From Candidatus Thorarchaeota archaeon (GTDB lineage: Archaea > Asgardarchaeota > Thorarchaeia > Thorarchaeales > Thorarchaeaceae): a stretch of 64,000 bases of DNA. Numbering within the stretch: the first letter of the stretch is position 1; every line of letters begins with the position of its first letter. The translations under genes and the position numbers were made by a program. Below are positions 44,638-53,471 of this stretch, piece after piece. The notes beneath the pieces were generated by a model. The model was not told the origin of the DNA. It saw only the letters and a program-made list of their open reading frames with translations, and made no database searches. The DNA is taken from positions 1 through 64,000 of the forward strand of contig JAOUFI010000005.1 of assembly GCA_029858305.1 (NCBI GenBank), given 5' to 3'.

Positions 44638-44672
44638 TGGCAGCACAATCGCTGCCATTTCTATCTTTTTCT
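44638..44672 (+). terminator. Hairpin terminator after the dehydrogenase gene
   Basis: TGGCAGC and GCTGCCA pair around ACAATC and are followed by a T-rich tail (TTTCTATCTTTTTCTT). It closes the nitroreductase-to-dehydrogenase run. Confidence 0.75.
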
Positions 44673-44706
44673 TAATACTATATTCACTCTAAGTTGAGAA
44701 AGCGCA

Positions 44707-44715
44707 GTTTTTAAG
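44707..44715 (+). promoter_or_regulatory. Likely TATA box for the first enoyl-CoA hydratase gene
   Basis: GTTTTTAAG about 50 bases before the ATG at 44763, between the upstream terminator and the gene. Confidence 0.4.
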
Positions 44716-44762
44716 AGGGGCGAAGTCTTTCAAACTCTTGGTATTATCCAAAGGTGTACAAA

Positions 44763-45575
44763 ATGGGCGAATATGCAACTATGCTGTATAGCAAAGAGGG
44801 TACGTTTCTCACTCCTGTTAAGAATATTGCAGTTATCAAGTTCAATAGGCCAGATGCATTAAACGCAATCAACGATCAATTCATTCTTGATCTGAATAAT
44901 GCTCTTGACGAGGCTGAGAATGATCCAGACATTCGATCTGTGATAATTGGTACAGCTCATCCCAAAGTCTACTGTACTGGTGCGGATCTGAAAATGGCTC
45001 AAGGCTTCCTTAAGGATGTTGATTCAGTGGCTGATGTCATTAAACAGGGACAAGATGTCATTGATAAGATTGCTAAGATGAGCAAGCCAGTCATTGCGGC
45101 AATTCACGGATTATGTCTGGGTGGCGGAACTGAGATTGCACTTGCTTGTGACATTCGAATTTGTGATACTGATAGCAAGATAGGAACTCCCGAAGTTGGC
45201 CTAGGTCTTATTCCAGCTTGGGGTGGTTGTGTACGAATCGCTAGAGTAGTCGGACTTGGAAAAGCACTAGAGCTGGTTTTGACTGGAGCTCAATTGACAG
45301 CAAACGAAGCACTAGCAGCTGGACTAGTTAGCAAGGTTGTCAGTCCTGATGACTTACAAAGTGAAGCGGTTAAATTTGCAATGAAGTTCGGACAAAATGC
45401 ACCAATTGCGCTAAAGCTAGCTAAGAAGGCGACTCATATGGCCTTCGAGTCTAACTACGAAGACAATCTTGCGTATCAGGTTGATGCTGCAGTTGAATGC
45501 TTCAAGACAGCTGATCTTGGAGAAGGAATTGCGGCAATTCTTGAGAAGCGTCAACCCAAATTCAAAGGTAAATAG
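44763..45575 (+). CDS. Enoyl-CoA hydratase/isomerase (crotonase family)
   Basis: 270 residues from ATG 44763, eight bases after AAAGG. Crotonase features: IKFNRPDALNAINDQFI, the first oxyanion-hole part in CTGADLKMAQ, GLCLGGGTEIALACDIRI and the acid-base glutamate in IGTPEVGLGLIPAWGG. Only one of the two catalytic glutamates of classical hydratases is clear (GTPEVGLG); the second position in GGGTEIALA also has Glu. It should add water to 2-enoyl-CoA. It has its own promoter and terminator, unlike the second hydratase gene further on. Confidence 0.92.
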   Translation: MGEYATMLYSKEGTFLTPVKNIAVIKFNRPDALNAINDQFILDLNNALDEAENDPDIRSVIIGTAHPKVYCTGADLKMAQGFLKDVDSVADVIKQGQDVIDKIAKMSKPVIAAIHGLCLGGGTEIALACDIRICDTDSKIGTPEVGLGLIPAWGGCVRIARVVGLGKALELVLTGAQLTANEALAAGLVSKVVSPDDLQSEAVKFAMKFGQNAPIALKLAKKATHMAFESNYEDNLAYQVDAAVECFKTADLGEGIAAILEKRQPKFKGK

Positions 45576-45592
45576 ATCTAATCTATGTAATG

Positions 45593-45630
45593 ACCCACAG
45601 CCACAAGGGTTGTGGGTTATTTCTTTATTT
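45593..45630 (+). terminator. Hairpin terminator after the first enoyl-CoA hydratase gene
   Basis: ACCCACA (45593-45599) and TGTGGGT (45611-45617) form a stem, followed by TATTTCTTTATTTTT. Confidence 0.75.
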
Positions 45631-45745
45631 TTCCAGAAGGAATGTGACAGATTACCATTTTTTGAGAGTTTTCAATAATGAATCCATGTAACAATTGAAA
45701 GCGTCAACCTTAAGACCCCGTGAGAAAAGGTTCCATGACCGATTC

Positions 45746-45789
45746 TAGAGCATGATTGAGTATCGCGCTAAAATCAAACTCATGCTCTA
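45746..45789. repeat. Perfect 10-base inverted repeat in the thiolase leader
   Basis: TAGAGCATGA (45746-45755) and TCATGCTCTA (45780-45789) with a 24-base spacer; the right arm ends seven bases before the GGAGG ribosome-binding site. It could be an RNA stem controlling translation or a protein-binding operator. Confidence 0.6.
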
Positions 45790-45806
45790 ACAACGGAGGA
45801 TATGAA

Positions 45807-46973
45807 ATGGTAAGAAGAGTTGCTGTCGTCGCCGGTGGCCACAGCAAATTTGGTAAAAGGTACGATGCAACCATGCGGGAGCTATGCGCTGAGGCCTACA
45901 AACCAATCTATGATGAAGGCATTACACAAGATAGGATCGACGCTAGTGTCCTTTCGTATGCTGCATCGCAGTTTACAGGCCAAGGTGCTGGTTCAGCTTT
46001 GATGGCGGACTACATAGGCCTGCAAGAAAAACCCCATTTGAGAGTCGAATCTGCATGTACTACAGGTACAGCTAGTCTGAGAGCAGCTTGGGGGATGGTC
46101 GCTGCTGGTCTGTATGATGTCATGCTTGTAATGGGTGTTGAACAGATGAATCGCGTGTCATCAGCTACTGCGACTGAGTATATGAGTCGAGCTGGAGACA
46201 TGCGTTGGGAATATCCATATGGTATCAGTTTTCCAGCATTCTACGCCTTGATGGCATCACGATACATGAGTGAATATAATATGCCTCATGATATTCTGGC
46301 AAAAATTGCGGTGAAATCTCACTTCTATGGTGCTCAGAATCCAAAGGCACATCTCCCAAAGGAAATCCCCTTTGAAGAGGCGAATAATGCGATACCTATC
46401 TGTAGACCTCTGAATCTATATGACTGTAGTCTAATCACTGACGGTGCTGCGGCTGTTGTCATCGCTGCAGAAGATCGAGTAAAGGAATTCACAGACCGCC
46501 CAATGTGGATCAAGGGAATTGGAGCTGGAGCATCAGAGAATATGATTCAAGATCGTCCTAGTCTTACAACAATACCAGGTGCAAAACGCGCTGCAAAAGC
46601 CGCTTACAAGATGGCAGGTATTGAGCCAAAGGATATCAATATGGCTCAGGTGCACGATTGCTTCACAATTGCAGAATTGATTGCCTATGAGGACTGTGGT
46701 TTTGCAGAACCCGGAAAGGGTCCTGAAATCGTTGAGAATAAGGAAAACTACATTGATGGCAGAATACCGGTGAACTGTGATGGTGGTCTCAAGAGTAAAG
46801 GACACCCACTAGGTGCCACAGGCGTTTCCATGACCTATGAGATTATGAAACAGATGCGAGGCGAGGCTGAGAAATCATCACGGCAGATTAAAGATGTAAA
46901 ATACGGGCTTGCTCATAATGTAGGACAATCTGGGCAGTTTGTCAACGTGTTCATCTTTGAGAGAGGTTGGTAA
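45807..46973 (+). CDS. Thiolase (archaeal acetyl-CoA C-acyltransferase-like)
   Basis: 388 residues from ATG 45807, eight bases after GGAGG; an open 17-codon extension upstream is leader sequence. Catalytic Cys in VESACTTGTASLRAA, His in QVHDCFTIAEL, and GGLKSKGHPLGATGVS with the second active-site His; the final Cys of bacterial thiolases is replaced, as in archaeal SCP2-type thiolases. It makes or cleaves acetoacetyl-CoA or longer ketoacyl-CoA. The DUF35 gene follows one base after its stop codon, the arrangement known for archaeal thiolase/HMG-CoA synthase complexes. Confidence 0.93.
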   Translation: MVRRVAVVAGGHSKFGKRYDATMRELCAEAYKPIYDEGITQDRIDASVLSYAASQFTGQGAGSALMADYIGLQEKPHLRVESACTTGTASLRAAWGMVAAGLYDVMLVMGVEQMNRVSSATATEYMSRAGDMRWEYPYGISFPAFYALMASRYMSEYNMPHDILAKIAVKSHFYGAQNPKAHLPKEIPFEEANNAIPICRPLNLYDCSLITDGAAAVVIAAEDRVKEFTDRPMWIKGIGAGASENMIQDRPSLTTIPGAKRAAKAAYKMAGIEPKDINMAQVHDCFTIAELIAYEDCGFAEPGKGPEIVENKENYIDGRIPVNCDGGLKSKGHPLGATGVSMTYEIMKQMRGEAEKSSRQIKDVKYGLAHNVGQSGQFVNVFIFERGW

Positions 46974-46974
46974 A

Positions 46975-47394
46975 ATGGCAGAGAAAAAAGAACTATATCT
47001 CGGGTATTCAACAGATAAGGCAATCACTCCGTTCTTCCAGAACTGGTTAGAGTTTCTAGATCAAGAGAAGTTGATGAAGAGCAAGTGCGGCAAATGTGGA
47101 GCTGAATACCTCCCTCCAAGACAGCATTGTCAGAAAGATATGAGCGAATGCACATTGGCCGAGGTATCAGAAAGGGAAGCCAAGCTTTATTCCTATGTGA
47201 TTGTTGACTTTGCTCCAGAAAGCCTCTCTTCAAAACAACCGTATGTTGTTGCGATTGGGGAATTTCCCTCGGGGCTTCGGTTAACGGCTCATATTACAAA
47301 TCTAACTAGTATGCCTGAGGTAGGCATGAAGTTAAAACTGGGCTTTGATAAGTCTCCAGATGGCAAGATGGTTACATACAGGTGGTTGGTATAA
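46975..47394 (+). CDS. DUF35 OB-fold protein with zinc ribbon
   Basis: 139 residues from ATG 46975, nine bases after AGAGG. The rubredoxin-like zinc site reads KCGKCGAEYLPPRQHC with a further Cys in SECTLAEV; the remainder is an OB fold (LYSYVIVDFAPESLSSK, VGMKLKLGFDKSPDGK). Such proteins bind the thiolase and help channel acetoacetyl-CoA in archaea. The gene is placed directly behind the thiolase and the unit ends in a strong terminator. Confidence 0.9.
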   Translation: MAEKKELYLGYSTDKAITPFFQNWLEFLDQEKLMKSKCGKCGAEYLPPRQHCQKDMSECTLAEVSEREAKLYSYVIVDFAPESLSSKQPYVVAIGEFPSGLRLTAHITNLTSMPEVGMKLKLGFDKSPDGKMVTYRWLV

Positions 47395-47402
47395 CTGAAT
47401 TT

Positions 47403-47436
47403 GGGGGTATCTACCCCCATTCACTTCTTTTTTGAT
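47403..47436 (+). terminator. Hairpin terminator after the DUF35 gene
   Basis: GGGGGTA and TACCCCC pair around a two-base TC, followed by a T-rich tail containing CTTCTTTTTT. Confidence 0.8.
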
Positions 47437-47465
47437 TGAACTTCAAGAACTCTAGTCAACCGTTT

Positions 47466-47804
47466 TTAATAATCAGAATATGTTTCAAGAATCCTTGCCC
47501 ATCGTGTTTGGAGTAATACTGCTTTCAATGTTTCCAAATAAATGCTCGAAGCTTTTGCCGAATCACAACATTGCATATCTCTTACTGCTTGGTTAATCAA
47601 ATCGGTAATATCTCTAAATCGTCTTCTCCCCTCATTTCGCAGATAACCTGTAAACTTGACATAGTCCCTTTTCCTTTCACCAATTCCCTCGAGAAGCAGT
47701 GTTTCGTCTTGAACGGCTGCTTTTAATTCATATGAGCTCTCTAGGGACTTTCTCATAGCACTTAAACTCTCAATGTAAACATGGTTCGGATCTGTAGTCA
47801 CCAC
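47466..47804 (-). CDS. Hypothetical helical protein
   Basis: 112 residues, helical, with the stretch RKRDYVKFTGYLRNEGRRR and DLINQAVRDMQCCDSAKA. No family recognised. It fills what would otherwise be a 600-base gap on the opposite strand from the metabolic genes, and no other frame there is open, so a real gene is reasonable, but support is only length and composition. Confidence 0.45.
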   Translation of the reverse strand: MVTTDPNHVYIESLSAMRKSLESSYELKAAVQDETLLLEGIGERKRDYVKFTGYLRNEGRRRFRDITDLINQAVRDMQCCDSAKASSIYLETLKAVLLQTRWARILETYSDY

Positions 47805-48006
47805 GCATTCAGTCCCCTGATTTTATGCGTGCGTATATGTTCATAACAAGTAATTAAACATTAAGCCTCTCTTGAATTATTAGCGCCATATTCCTGGCCT
47901 TTCTTCTTTCCATACGCATGGCTCCTAAATTGTTCTTCTTGCTCTTCCGAAGGATATTATAACAAGAGAACAAGCCAACAAATTCATTATTCAGGAGGAA
48001 ATAGTA

Positions 48007-48792
48007 GTGTCTGAGCAAGAAGTACTCTATGAGGTAGTCGATGGTGTAGCAACCATCACCATAAACAGACCTGCGAAATATAACGCATTGAACTCCTCGG
48101 TAGTAACCACTCTAAGGGAGTTCTTCAAGAAGGCTGAGGAAAACCAGACTGTGAGGGTGATTATCTTGACAGGAGCTGGTGAGAAAGCCTTCGCGGCTGG
48201 AGCTGATATTACAGAGTTTCAGAGCAAAAACTCAAAGACTGTCCGTCCACTTGCAGAGAATGGTCAGATGCTATGTAAATATATAGAATCAATGACTAAA
48301 CCTGTCATTGCTGCTGTGAATGGCATAGCTCTTGGCGGTGGCTGTGAGATTGCAATGGCCTGTGATATTCGCTATGCATCATCTAATGCGATACTTGGTC
48401 AACCAGAAATTAACCTTGGAATCATTCCCGGTTTCGGAGGTACCGTGAGACTTCCTCGACTCGTTAGACTTGGTATGGCTAAGGAGTTAGTATACAGCGG
48501 TGATCATATCAAAGCTGATGAAGCTTTTAGAATTGGTCTTGTTAACAGAGTGTTTCAGTCTGTAGAAGAATTAAAACATGGTGCATTGGATCTCGCCATG
48601 AAATTAGCTACTAAACCTGGGATAGCGTTAGGGCTCGCAAAACAATCCCTCAACAATGCTTGGGAGATGCCCCTTAAGACGAACTTGGAGTTTGAGGTGG
48701 ATGTCTTCTGCAAGACTTTTGACACAGAGGATAAAGATGAAGGCGTTGATGCATTCTTAAACAAACGAAAAGCCAATTTTAAGCATAAATAG
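48007..48792 (+). CDS. Enoyl-CoA hydratase (crotonase family), second copy
   Basis: 261 residues, GTG start eight bases after AGGAGG. Both catalytic glutamates of true 2-enoyl-CoA hydratases are present: GGGCEIAMACDIRYAS and GQPEINLGIIPGFGGT; the oxyanion hole is in AAGADITEFQS. It is closer to bacterial short-chain crotonase than the first copy. It ends in a bidirectional hairpin shared with the convergent metallo-beta-lactamase gene. Confidence 0.94.
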   Translation: MSEQEVLYEVVDGVATITINRPAKYNALNSSVVTTLREFFKKAEENQTVRVIILTGAGEKAFAAGADITEFQSKNSKTVRPLAENGQMLCKYIESMTKPVIAAVNGIALGGGCEIAMACDIRYASSNAILGQPEINLGIIPGFGGTVRLPRLVRLGMAKELVYSGDHIKADEAFRIGLVNRVFQSVEELKHGALDLAMKLATKPGIALGLAKQSLNNAWEMPLKTNLEFEVDVFCKTFDTEDKDEGVDAFLNKRKANFKHK

Positions 48793-48796
48793 GTTT

Positions 48797-48825
48797 ACGG
48801 GATTCTTATCCCGTTACCTCTTTTC
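48797..48825. terminator. Perfect hairpin between convergent genes
   Basis: ACGGGAT, loop TCTT, ATCCCGT, followed on the plus strand by TACCTCTTTTCT. The right arm reaches the stop codon of the minus-strand gene. Confidence 0.65.
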
Positions 48826-49794
48826 TATCATCAAGTGCCCACTCTCTTCAACTACCTTACCGTTACTCTCTAGAATGTGAATATGTTTCTCAAGCATGAA
48901 CATCTCAAAGACAAAATAGACGTCCTTCGGAATTCGTGGATATATGGTCGGCTTCTGGGATAGCTTTTCAATCGTATCATACCCCTTTGAGATATTATCC
49001 AGAATTCGTTTTTCCCTCTCATCAAAGACTCTTCTGAATTTTCTTAATCTCTCATCAATGTCATCAAGAACTGGATCTATCAGATGACTGCTTATTCCCA
49101 TGCTGGGTCGCAGGTCAATGACTCGCTCCACGGATTTTTTAAAATCTTCAATGTCGCTCACCTTATTTCCATACCATGGCCCGAAATTCGTTAAATCGAT
49201 GTCAGTTAGAAAAATTGTATCATACCCGTTGATGCCAAAGCAAGTATGGTCAATCGTATGCCCTGGCAGATGAATAGGAATTAGATCATTTTCACCACAA
49301 CTAATTGGTTTTCCATCGGTGAAAGTGCTCGTGACATTGTAGTTTCCCATTACATGTCCAAATCTCTGAGATATATAGGATTGCCAAGTAGTATAATACT
49401 TGTGTCCCTCGATGCCATATAGCTCAATGAGACCTTGGAATGTTCGAACACCGATTTCAGCTAGAGAGTGGCAGATTAGTTCACAATTTGCAATCTTTTG
49501 AATGTCTGCAGCATATCCTTTATGATCAATATGGAAATGCGTTAATACAATCCTCTGGATATCCGAGATTTCATGATTGAGGTCTTTCAATGTACTTGAA
49601 ATATTTTGCAAACTAGAACCAGCATCGACAAGTGTCAATATCTCATCATCTATGAGCAACGTGTTTGCTTCTGGAAACCTAGCTGCATTTTCTCCTCGAA
49701 CGAGATGTACATTTGGGAGGATCTCGATGTGCTTTGAATAATCAGACATTGCAATCTGGATTGGTGTTATACCAAATAACTCTCTCTGTCGCAC
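48814..49794 (-). CDS. Metallo-beta-lactamase fold hydrolase
   Basis: 326 residues from GTG 49794, or 311 from ATG 49749; neither start has a clear ribosome-binding site. Metal motif THFHIDHKG gives HxHxDH, with further ligands H in LPGHTIDHT and D in FLTDIDLTNFG. C-terminal 80 residues carry a winged-helix-like region (GYDTIEKLSQKP), an arrangement seen in LACTB2-like hydrolases. Candidate activities are thioesterase, glyoxalase II-like or nuclease. It lies between acyl-CoA and glycerol genes. Confidence 0.82.
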   Translation of the reverse strand: MRQRELFGITPIQIAMSDYSKHIEILPNVHLVRGENAARFPEANTLLIDDEILTLVDAGSSLQNISSTLKDLNHEISDIQRIVLTHFHIDHKGYAADIQKIANCELICHSLAEIGVRTFQGLIELYGIEGHKYYTTWQSYISQRFGHVMGNYNVTSTFTDGKPISCGENDLIPIHLPGHTIDHTCFGINGYDTIFLTDIDLTNFGPWYGNKVSDIEDFKKSVERVIDLRPSMGISSHLIDPVLDDIDERLRKFRRVFDEREKRILDNISKGYDTIEKLSQKPTIYPRIPKDVYFVFEMFMLEKHIHILESNGKVVEESGHLMIEKR

Positions 49795-49850
49795 AATCTA
49801 TATTGCCCAGTTTTTCTCATTATTCCTTGTGAAAATAAAAGGTGAGATTG

Positions 49851-51308
49851 ATGAGTCAGCGTTTGTTTGCAGTGTTTGATATTGGTACAACGGGAACACG
49901 TTCAGTTATAATCGATGAGGAGGGTCGGGAAATCAGCAAAGCATACGAGGAATATCCTAGTAAGCCAACTGATTTGAAGACACACGAGCAACTTGCTGAT
50001 ACTTTCTGGCGCACTTCTGCTAATACTATGCAACGAACCTTAGCGAGTTGTAAGCACGGAGCTGAGGCGATAGTAGGAGTTATTGTCACTACAACAAGGG
50101 GGAGCCTTACTCCACTTGATTCTGTTGGAAATGCACTTGCGCCTACCATGACTTGGGTCGATAATCGCTCAAGTGCAAAAAGCAAGGAAATGGCTGACAT
50201 TATCGGACCTCGTTTGAGTGTCAATAAAATGATGTGGTTCATTGAGAATAGACCAGACTTTTTCAAGAAGGTGCATAAATGGGCGTTATTGGATGCTTTC
50301 ATCAATAACAGGTTGTGTGGCGTACTGGCAAGTTCTCCTGCTGATGCAAGATATGGACCAATTGATCATGAAACACTCCAATGGTCTGAGGAACTTTGCG
50401 AAACAACTGGAATTCCCATTGATACAATGGTACCTATAGTAAACGCAGGCACGATGCTAGGTGAGATAACCTCTGATGCTTCAAAGGCTACAGGTCTCAG
50501 AAAAGGTACTCCAGTCATCATGGGCAGTGGGGATCAGCAATGTTCTGCTTTAGGTATGGGTGTTATTGAATCCGGTCTGGTGAAAGCCACTACTGGTACA
50601 GGAACATTCGTAATCACACATCTCGAAGAGTTCATGGAGGAAGCATTTGGCATGTACTGTAATCCCTCTGCAATACCGGACAAATGGATTTTAGAAGGTG
50701 TTATTCCTGGAACTGGACTCACATACAAGTGGTACCGAGATCAGTATTGTGAACCAGAAATGGCACTGGCTGCTAGAACCGAAAAAGATGCATACCAAAT
50801 CATTGAAGCTTCAGCTGCATCAATCCCTGCAGGAAGTGATGGTCTTGTAGTGTTTCCATTTATGGCTTACAATCTTGGTATGTTTTATCATCTTGGTTTT
50901 CAACATACTAAAGCTCATGTTGCGAGAGCAATTCTAGAAGCAAATGGTTATGGTATTAATTTTTACATCGAGATGATGGAGGGAATACTTGACGTAAAGT
51001 TTAGTGAGCTGCGAATAGATGGCGGCGGAGCCAACTCACCATTGTGGCGGCAAATTCAAGCAGATTGTACAGAAAAACCCGTTTTACTTCCACGGATTAG
51101 AGACTCCACAGTGATTGGTGCTGCGATGCTTGGAACTGTCGGGACTGGTATCTATGATAGTTACAAAGAAGCAGTTGACAATATGTACCATGCTGAAGAA
51201 AGAAGAGAACCGATTCCTGAAAATGTAGCTATATACCGGAAACAATACAAAATCTTCAATCGACTATTGAATTCTGAATTGGGTAATATTTTGGAAGCAA
51301 TCACCTAG
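49851..51308 (+). CDS. FGGY-family carbohydrate kinase (glycerol kinase-like by context)
   Basis: 485 residues from ATG 49851, five bases after AAAAGGTGA. The ATPase domain begins AVFDIGTTGTRSVIID; TMTWVDNRSSAKSKEM, KATTGTGTFVITHLEE and RIDGGGANSPLWRQIQAD are the FGGY signatures. Sequence alone leans towards xylulokinase-like members, but the GlpABC genes next on the strand suggest that it phosphorylates glycerol, supplying sn-glycerol-3-phosphate. Ribulose or xylulose as substrate is the alternative. Confidence 0.85.
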   Translation: MSQRLFAVFDIGTTGTRSVIIDEEGREISKAYEEYPSKPTDLKTHEQLADTFWRTSANTMQRTLASCKHGAEAIVGVIVTTTRGSLTPLDSVGNALAPTMTWVDNRSSAKSKEMADIIGPRLSVNKMMWFIENRPDFFKKVHKWALLDAFINNRLCGVLASSPADARYGPIDHETLQWSEELCETTGIPIDTMVPIVNAGTMLGEITSDASKATGLRKGTPVIMGSGDQQCSALGMGVIESGLVKATTGTGTFVITHLEEFMEEAFGMYCNPSAIPDKWILEGVIPGTGLTYKWYRDQYCEPEMALAARTEKDAYQIIEASAASIPAGSDGLVVFPFMAYNLGMFYHLGFQHTKAHVARAILEANGYGINFYIEMMEGILDVKFSELRIDGGGANSPLWRQIQADCTEKPVLLPRIRDSTVIGAAMLGTVGTGIYDSYKEAVDNMYHAEERREPIPENVAIYRKQYKIFNRLLNSELGNILEAIT

Positions 51309-51370
51309 AGTCGCAAGTATTCAAATGTAACATATAATCAAGTTTCAAAAAATGAAGACGACTTAGACGA

Positions 51371-51622
51371 TTATTCGTCCTCTTCATCTTGGTTGTCTTC
51401 CCAAATTCTCCCAAAGAATACCAGTGTTAGAACAAGTTCAGAGCCCTCTGCGTTTTGAGCCAGAAACTCAATAGACTCGCTTATGGTATCCTCATATTCC
51501 CATGCTCGGCGAGCTAGGTTAACGAGGTCATCGAACCGTTCATCAGAAATATCAAGTGCTTGAGTTAATTTTTCAACGTCATGACCTACCACTTTGAGAG
51601 TTCCAAGATTATAGTCTGGCAT
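51371..51622 (-). CDS. Small acidic hypothetical protein
   Basis: 83 residues, strongly acidic, ending WEDNQDEEDE. The text is helical (FDDLVNLARRAWEYEDT) and has no known motif. It is antisense to the direction of the surrounding glycerol genes, in a gap of its own with no overlapping frame. Confidence 0.5.
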   Translation of the reverse strand: MPDYNLGTLKVVGHDVEKLTQALDISDERFDDLVNLARRAWEYEDTISESIEFLAQNAEGSELVLTLVFFGRIWEDNQDEEDE

Positions 51623-51806
51623 CTATTTGCACCGTGACAAAGGCATCATGTGATTCCTTTTAATCTATCTACGCTTGCGTCGTCTCAAATTTTGCATTAA
51701 GACTACAATCGAAACCCTTCTATTGCACGTAGAATTCACATCCATAGCGACAAGAATTCTGTCTGCATTAAATCCACTCCCTAAAATGTGTGGGGGGCTC
51801 TGAGCT

Positions 51807-53471
51807 ATGACTGATTCCGAATTTGATGTTGTTGTGATTGGCGGCGGAAGTACGGGAACGGCTGTTGCCCGTGATTGTGCGATACGAGGCCTAAAGACTC
51901 TGCTACTTGAACGAGATGACATTGCCTCAGCCACTGTTGGTACCTGTGCTGGAATGATTTCTTCAGGTCTAAAGTATAGTGACGAGCCTGATATCATGGC
52001 TATGTGTTCTAAAGAAGTAATGCACTTCAATCATATTGCACGTCATATCATCATGAAGAATCCTATTCTAGCACCACTCTTGGATTTGAGTGATGCTGCA
52101 AGCGACAGCTCCTATGTGGACTCTTATTCGGCCCATGCTGAGGAGCGAGAAGTTCCCTCAATGTTGTTTTTAACACCTGAAGCTTCGCGCGAGATTGAAC
52201 CAATGCTCAATCCCGATATCATCGCCAGTGTTTACTATGAGGAGTTCTTCATTGATCCGTTCCGATTATGTATGCTTCAGACTCTTGATGCAATCAAACA
52301 CGGAGCAACGGTCAGGACCTATTGTGAGGTGATTGGTTTTGATATCAGTAATAATAACGATATACAGGGAGTTGTGTTCTACAATAGAGTTACTGGCACT
52401 ACTGAGAAGATCAATACAAAATTAGTCATCAATGCCACCGGACCATGGGCACATAAAGTGGCAAAACTCTCTGGTGAAAATCTTGACATCCGCTTGAATA
52501 AAGGAGCCCATGTTATCCTTGATAGAAGAGTAGTTAATGTTGGAATAACAGTGAAAGCCATTGATGGACGATGGATCTACCTCTTTCCCCATGAGAATAC
52601 TACGCTACTCGGGACAACTGCATTGGACACATGGGAGGATCCAGACTCTCTTGTTGCATCTTTTGATGAAATTGAGTATCTTCTTCAAAGCATACAAACC
52701 GTTCTTCCTTCTATTCGGGAGGCCCGAATTATTAGAACAATGGCTGGCATAAGACCTCTTGTACCCGAGTGGAAAAGACCTGAAGGAAAGGTCACTCGTG
52801 GCTATAGAATCATTGACCACAGTGAGAATGGAGGTGTGAAAGGATTGATCAGCTTTACCGGTGGTAAGTTGGTAATGTGCAGACACATGGCTGAGGCTGC
52901 TACAGATCTTGTCTGTAAAAAGCTTGGAAACACTGCAGCATGCATGACCCACAAGCAAGCTTTACCTGGGAACGATGCAGATGTTGACGTATCTGCCCTT
53001 TCAAAGGAATATGGCATTGCACTTCATGCTTTAGAACGAATGCGTGCACGACGGGGAACTGAAATGCTGAAAGTCTTGGAGCTGACAAAAGAGTATCCTG
53101 AGTGGAAGACTACTATATGTACATGCGAACCTGTCATCGAAGCAGAAATTCGTTATGCAATCCGTGAAGAGTTTCCACAGACCTTGAACGATTTAAGACG
53201 TAGGCTTCGTCTAGGAACGGGACCATGTCAGGGAACTTTTTGTACATTTAAAGCAGCAGCAATTCTCTCCGATGAGCTCGATCTTGGTGGTGATGACTTT
53301 CTTGTTGATATTCTAGATTTTCGTGCTGAGCGATGGAAAGGAATCCGACAGTCTATGCGAGGTGAACAACTCGCTCAGGAGGAACTGACACTGGGAATGT
53401 ATACGTGTGTGGCGAATCTTGACCAGTCTGATGTTGATTATGACATAAAACCATGGGAGGAGGGTTCCTAA
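51807..53471 (+). CDS. glpA: Anaerobic glycerol-3-phosphate dehydrogenase subunit A
   Basis: 554 residues. FAD-binding start VVVIGGGSTGTAVARDCAI, then LKTLLLERDD; GlpA/GlpD motifs AHVILDRRVVN, FPHENTTLLGTTAL and ENGGVKGLISFTGGKL follow. The last 120 residues are the BFD-like [2Fe-2S] domain (CTCEPVIEAEIRYA, later GTGPCQGTFC), which marks anaerobic GlpA and is absent from aerobic GlpD. It oxidises sn-glycerol-3-phosphate to DHAP at the membrane together with GlpB and GlpC, whose genes follow with no gap or a small overlap. GGGGGG precedes the ATG. Confidence 0.95.
   Translation: MTDSEFDVVVIGGGSTGTAVARDCAIRGLKTLLLERDDIASATVGTCAGMISSGLKYSDEPDIMAMCSKEVMHFNHIARHIIMKNPILAPLLDLSDAASDSSYVDSYSAHAEEREVPSMLFLTPEASREIEPMLNPDIIASVYYEEFFIDPFRLCMLQTLDAIKHGATVRTYCEVIGFDISNNNDIQGVVFYNRVTGTTEKINTKLVINATGPWAHKVAKLSGENLDIRLNKGAHVILDRRVVNVGITVKAIDGRWIYLFPHENTTLLGTTALDTWEDPDSLVASFDEIEYLLQSIQTVLPSIREARIIRTMAGIRPLVPEWKRPEGKVTRGYRIIDHSENGGVKGLISFTGGKLVMCRHMAEAATDLVCKKLGNTAACMTHKQALPGNDADVDVSALSKEYGIALHALERMRARRGTEMLKVLELTKEYPEWKTTICTCEPVIEAEIRYAIREEFPQTLNDLRRRLRLGTGPCQGTFCTFKAAAILSDELDLGGDDFLVDILDFRAERWKGIRQSMRGEQLAQEELTLGMYTCVANLDQSDVDYDIKPWEEGS

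Noticed and set aside
51665..52030. 121-residue minus-strand open frame at the start of glpA
   Set aside because: Overlaps the conserved FAD-binding N-terminus of glpA and shows no motif of its own.
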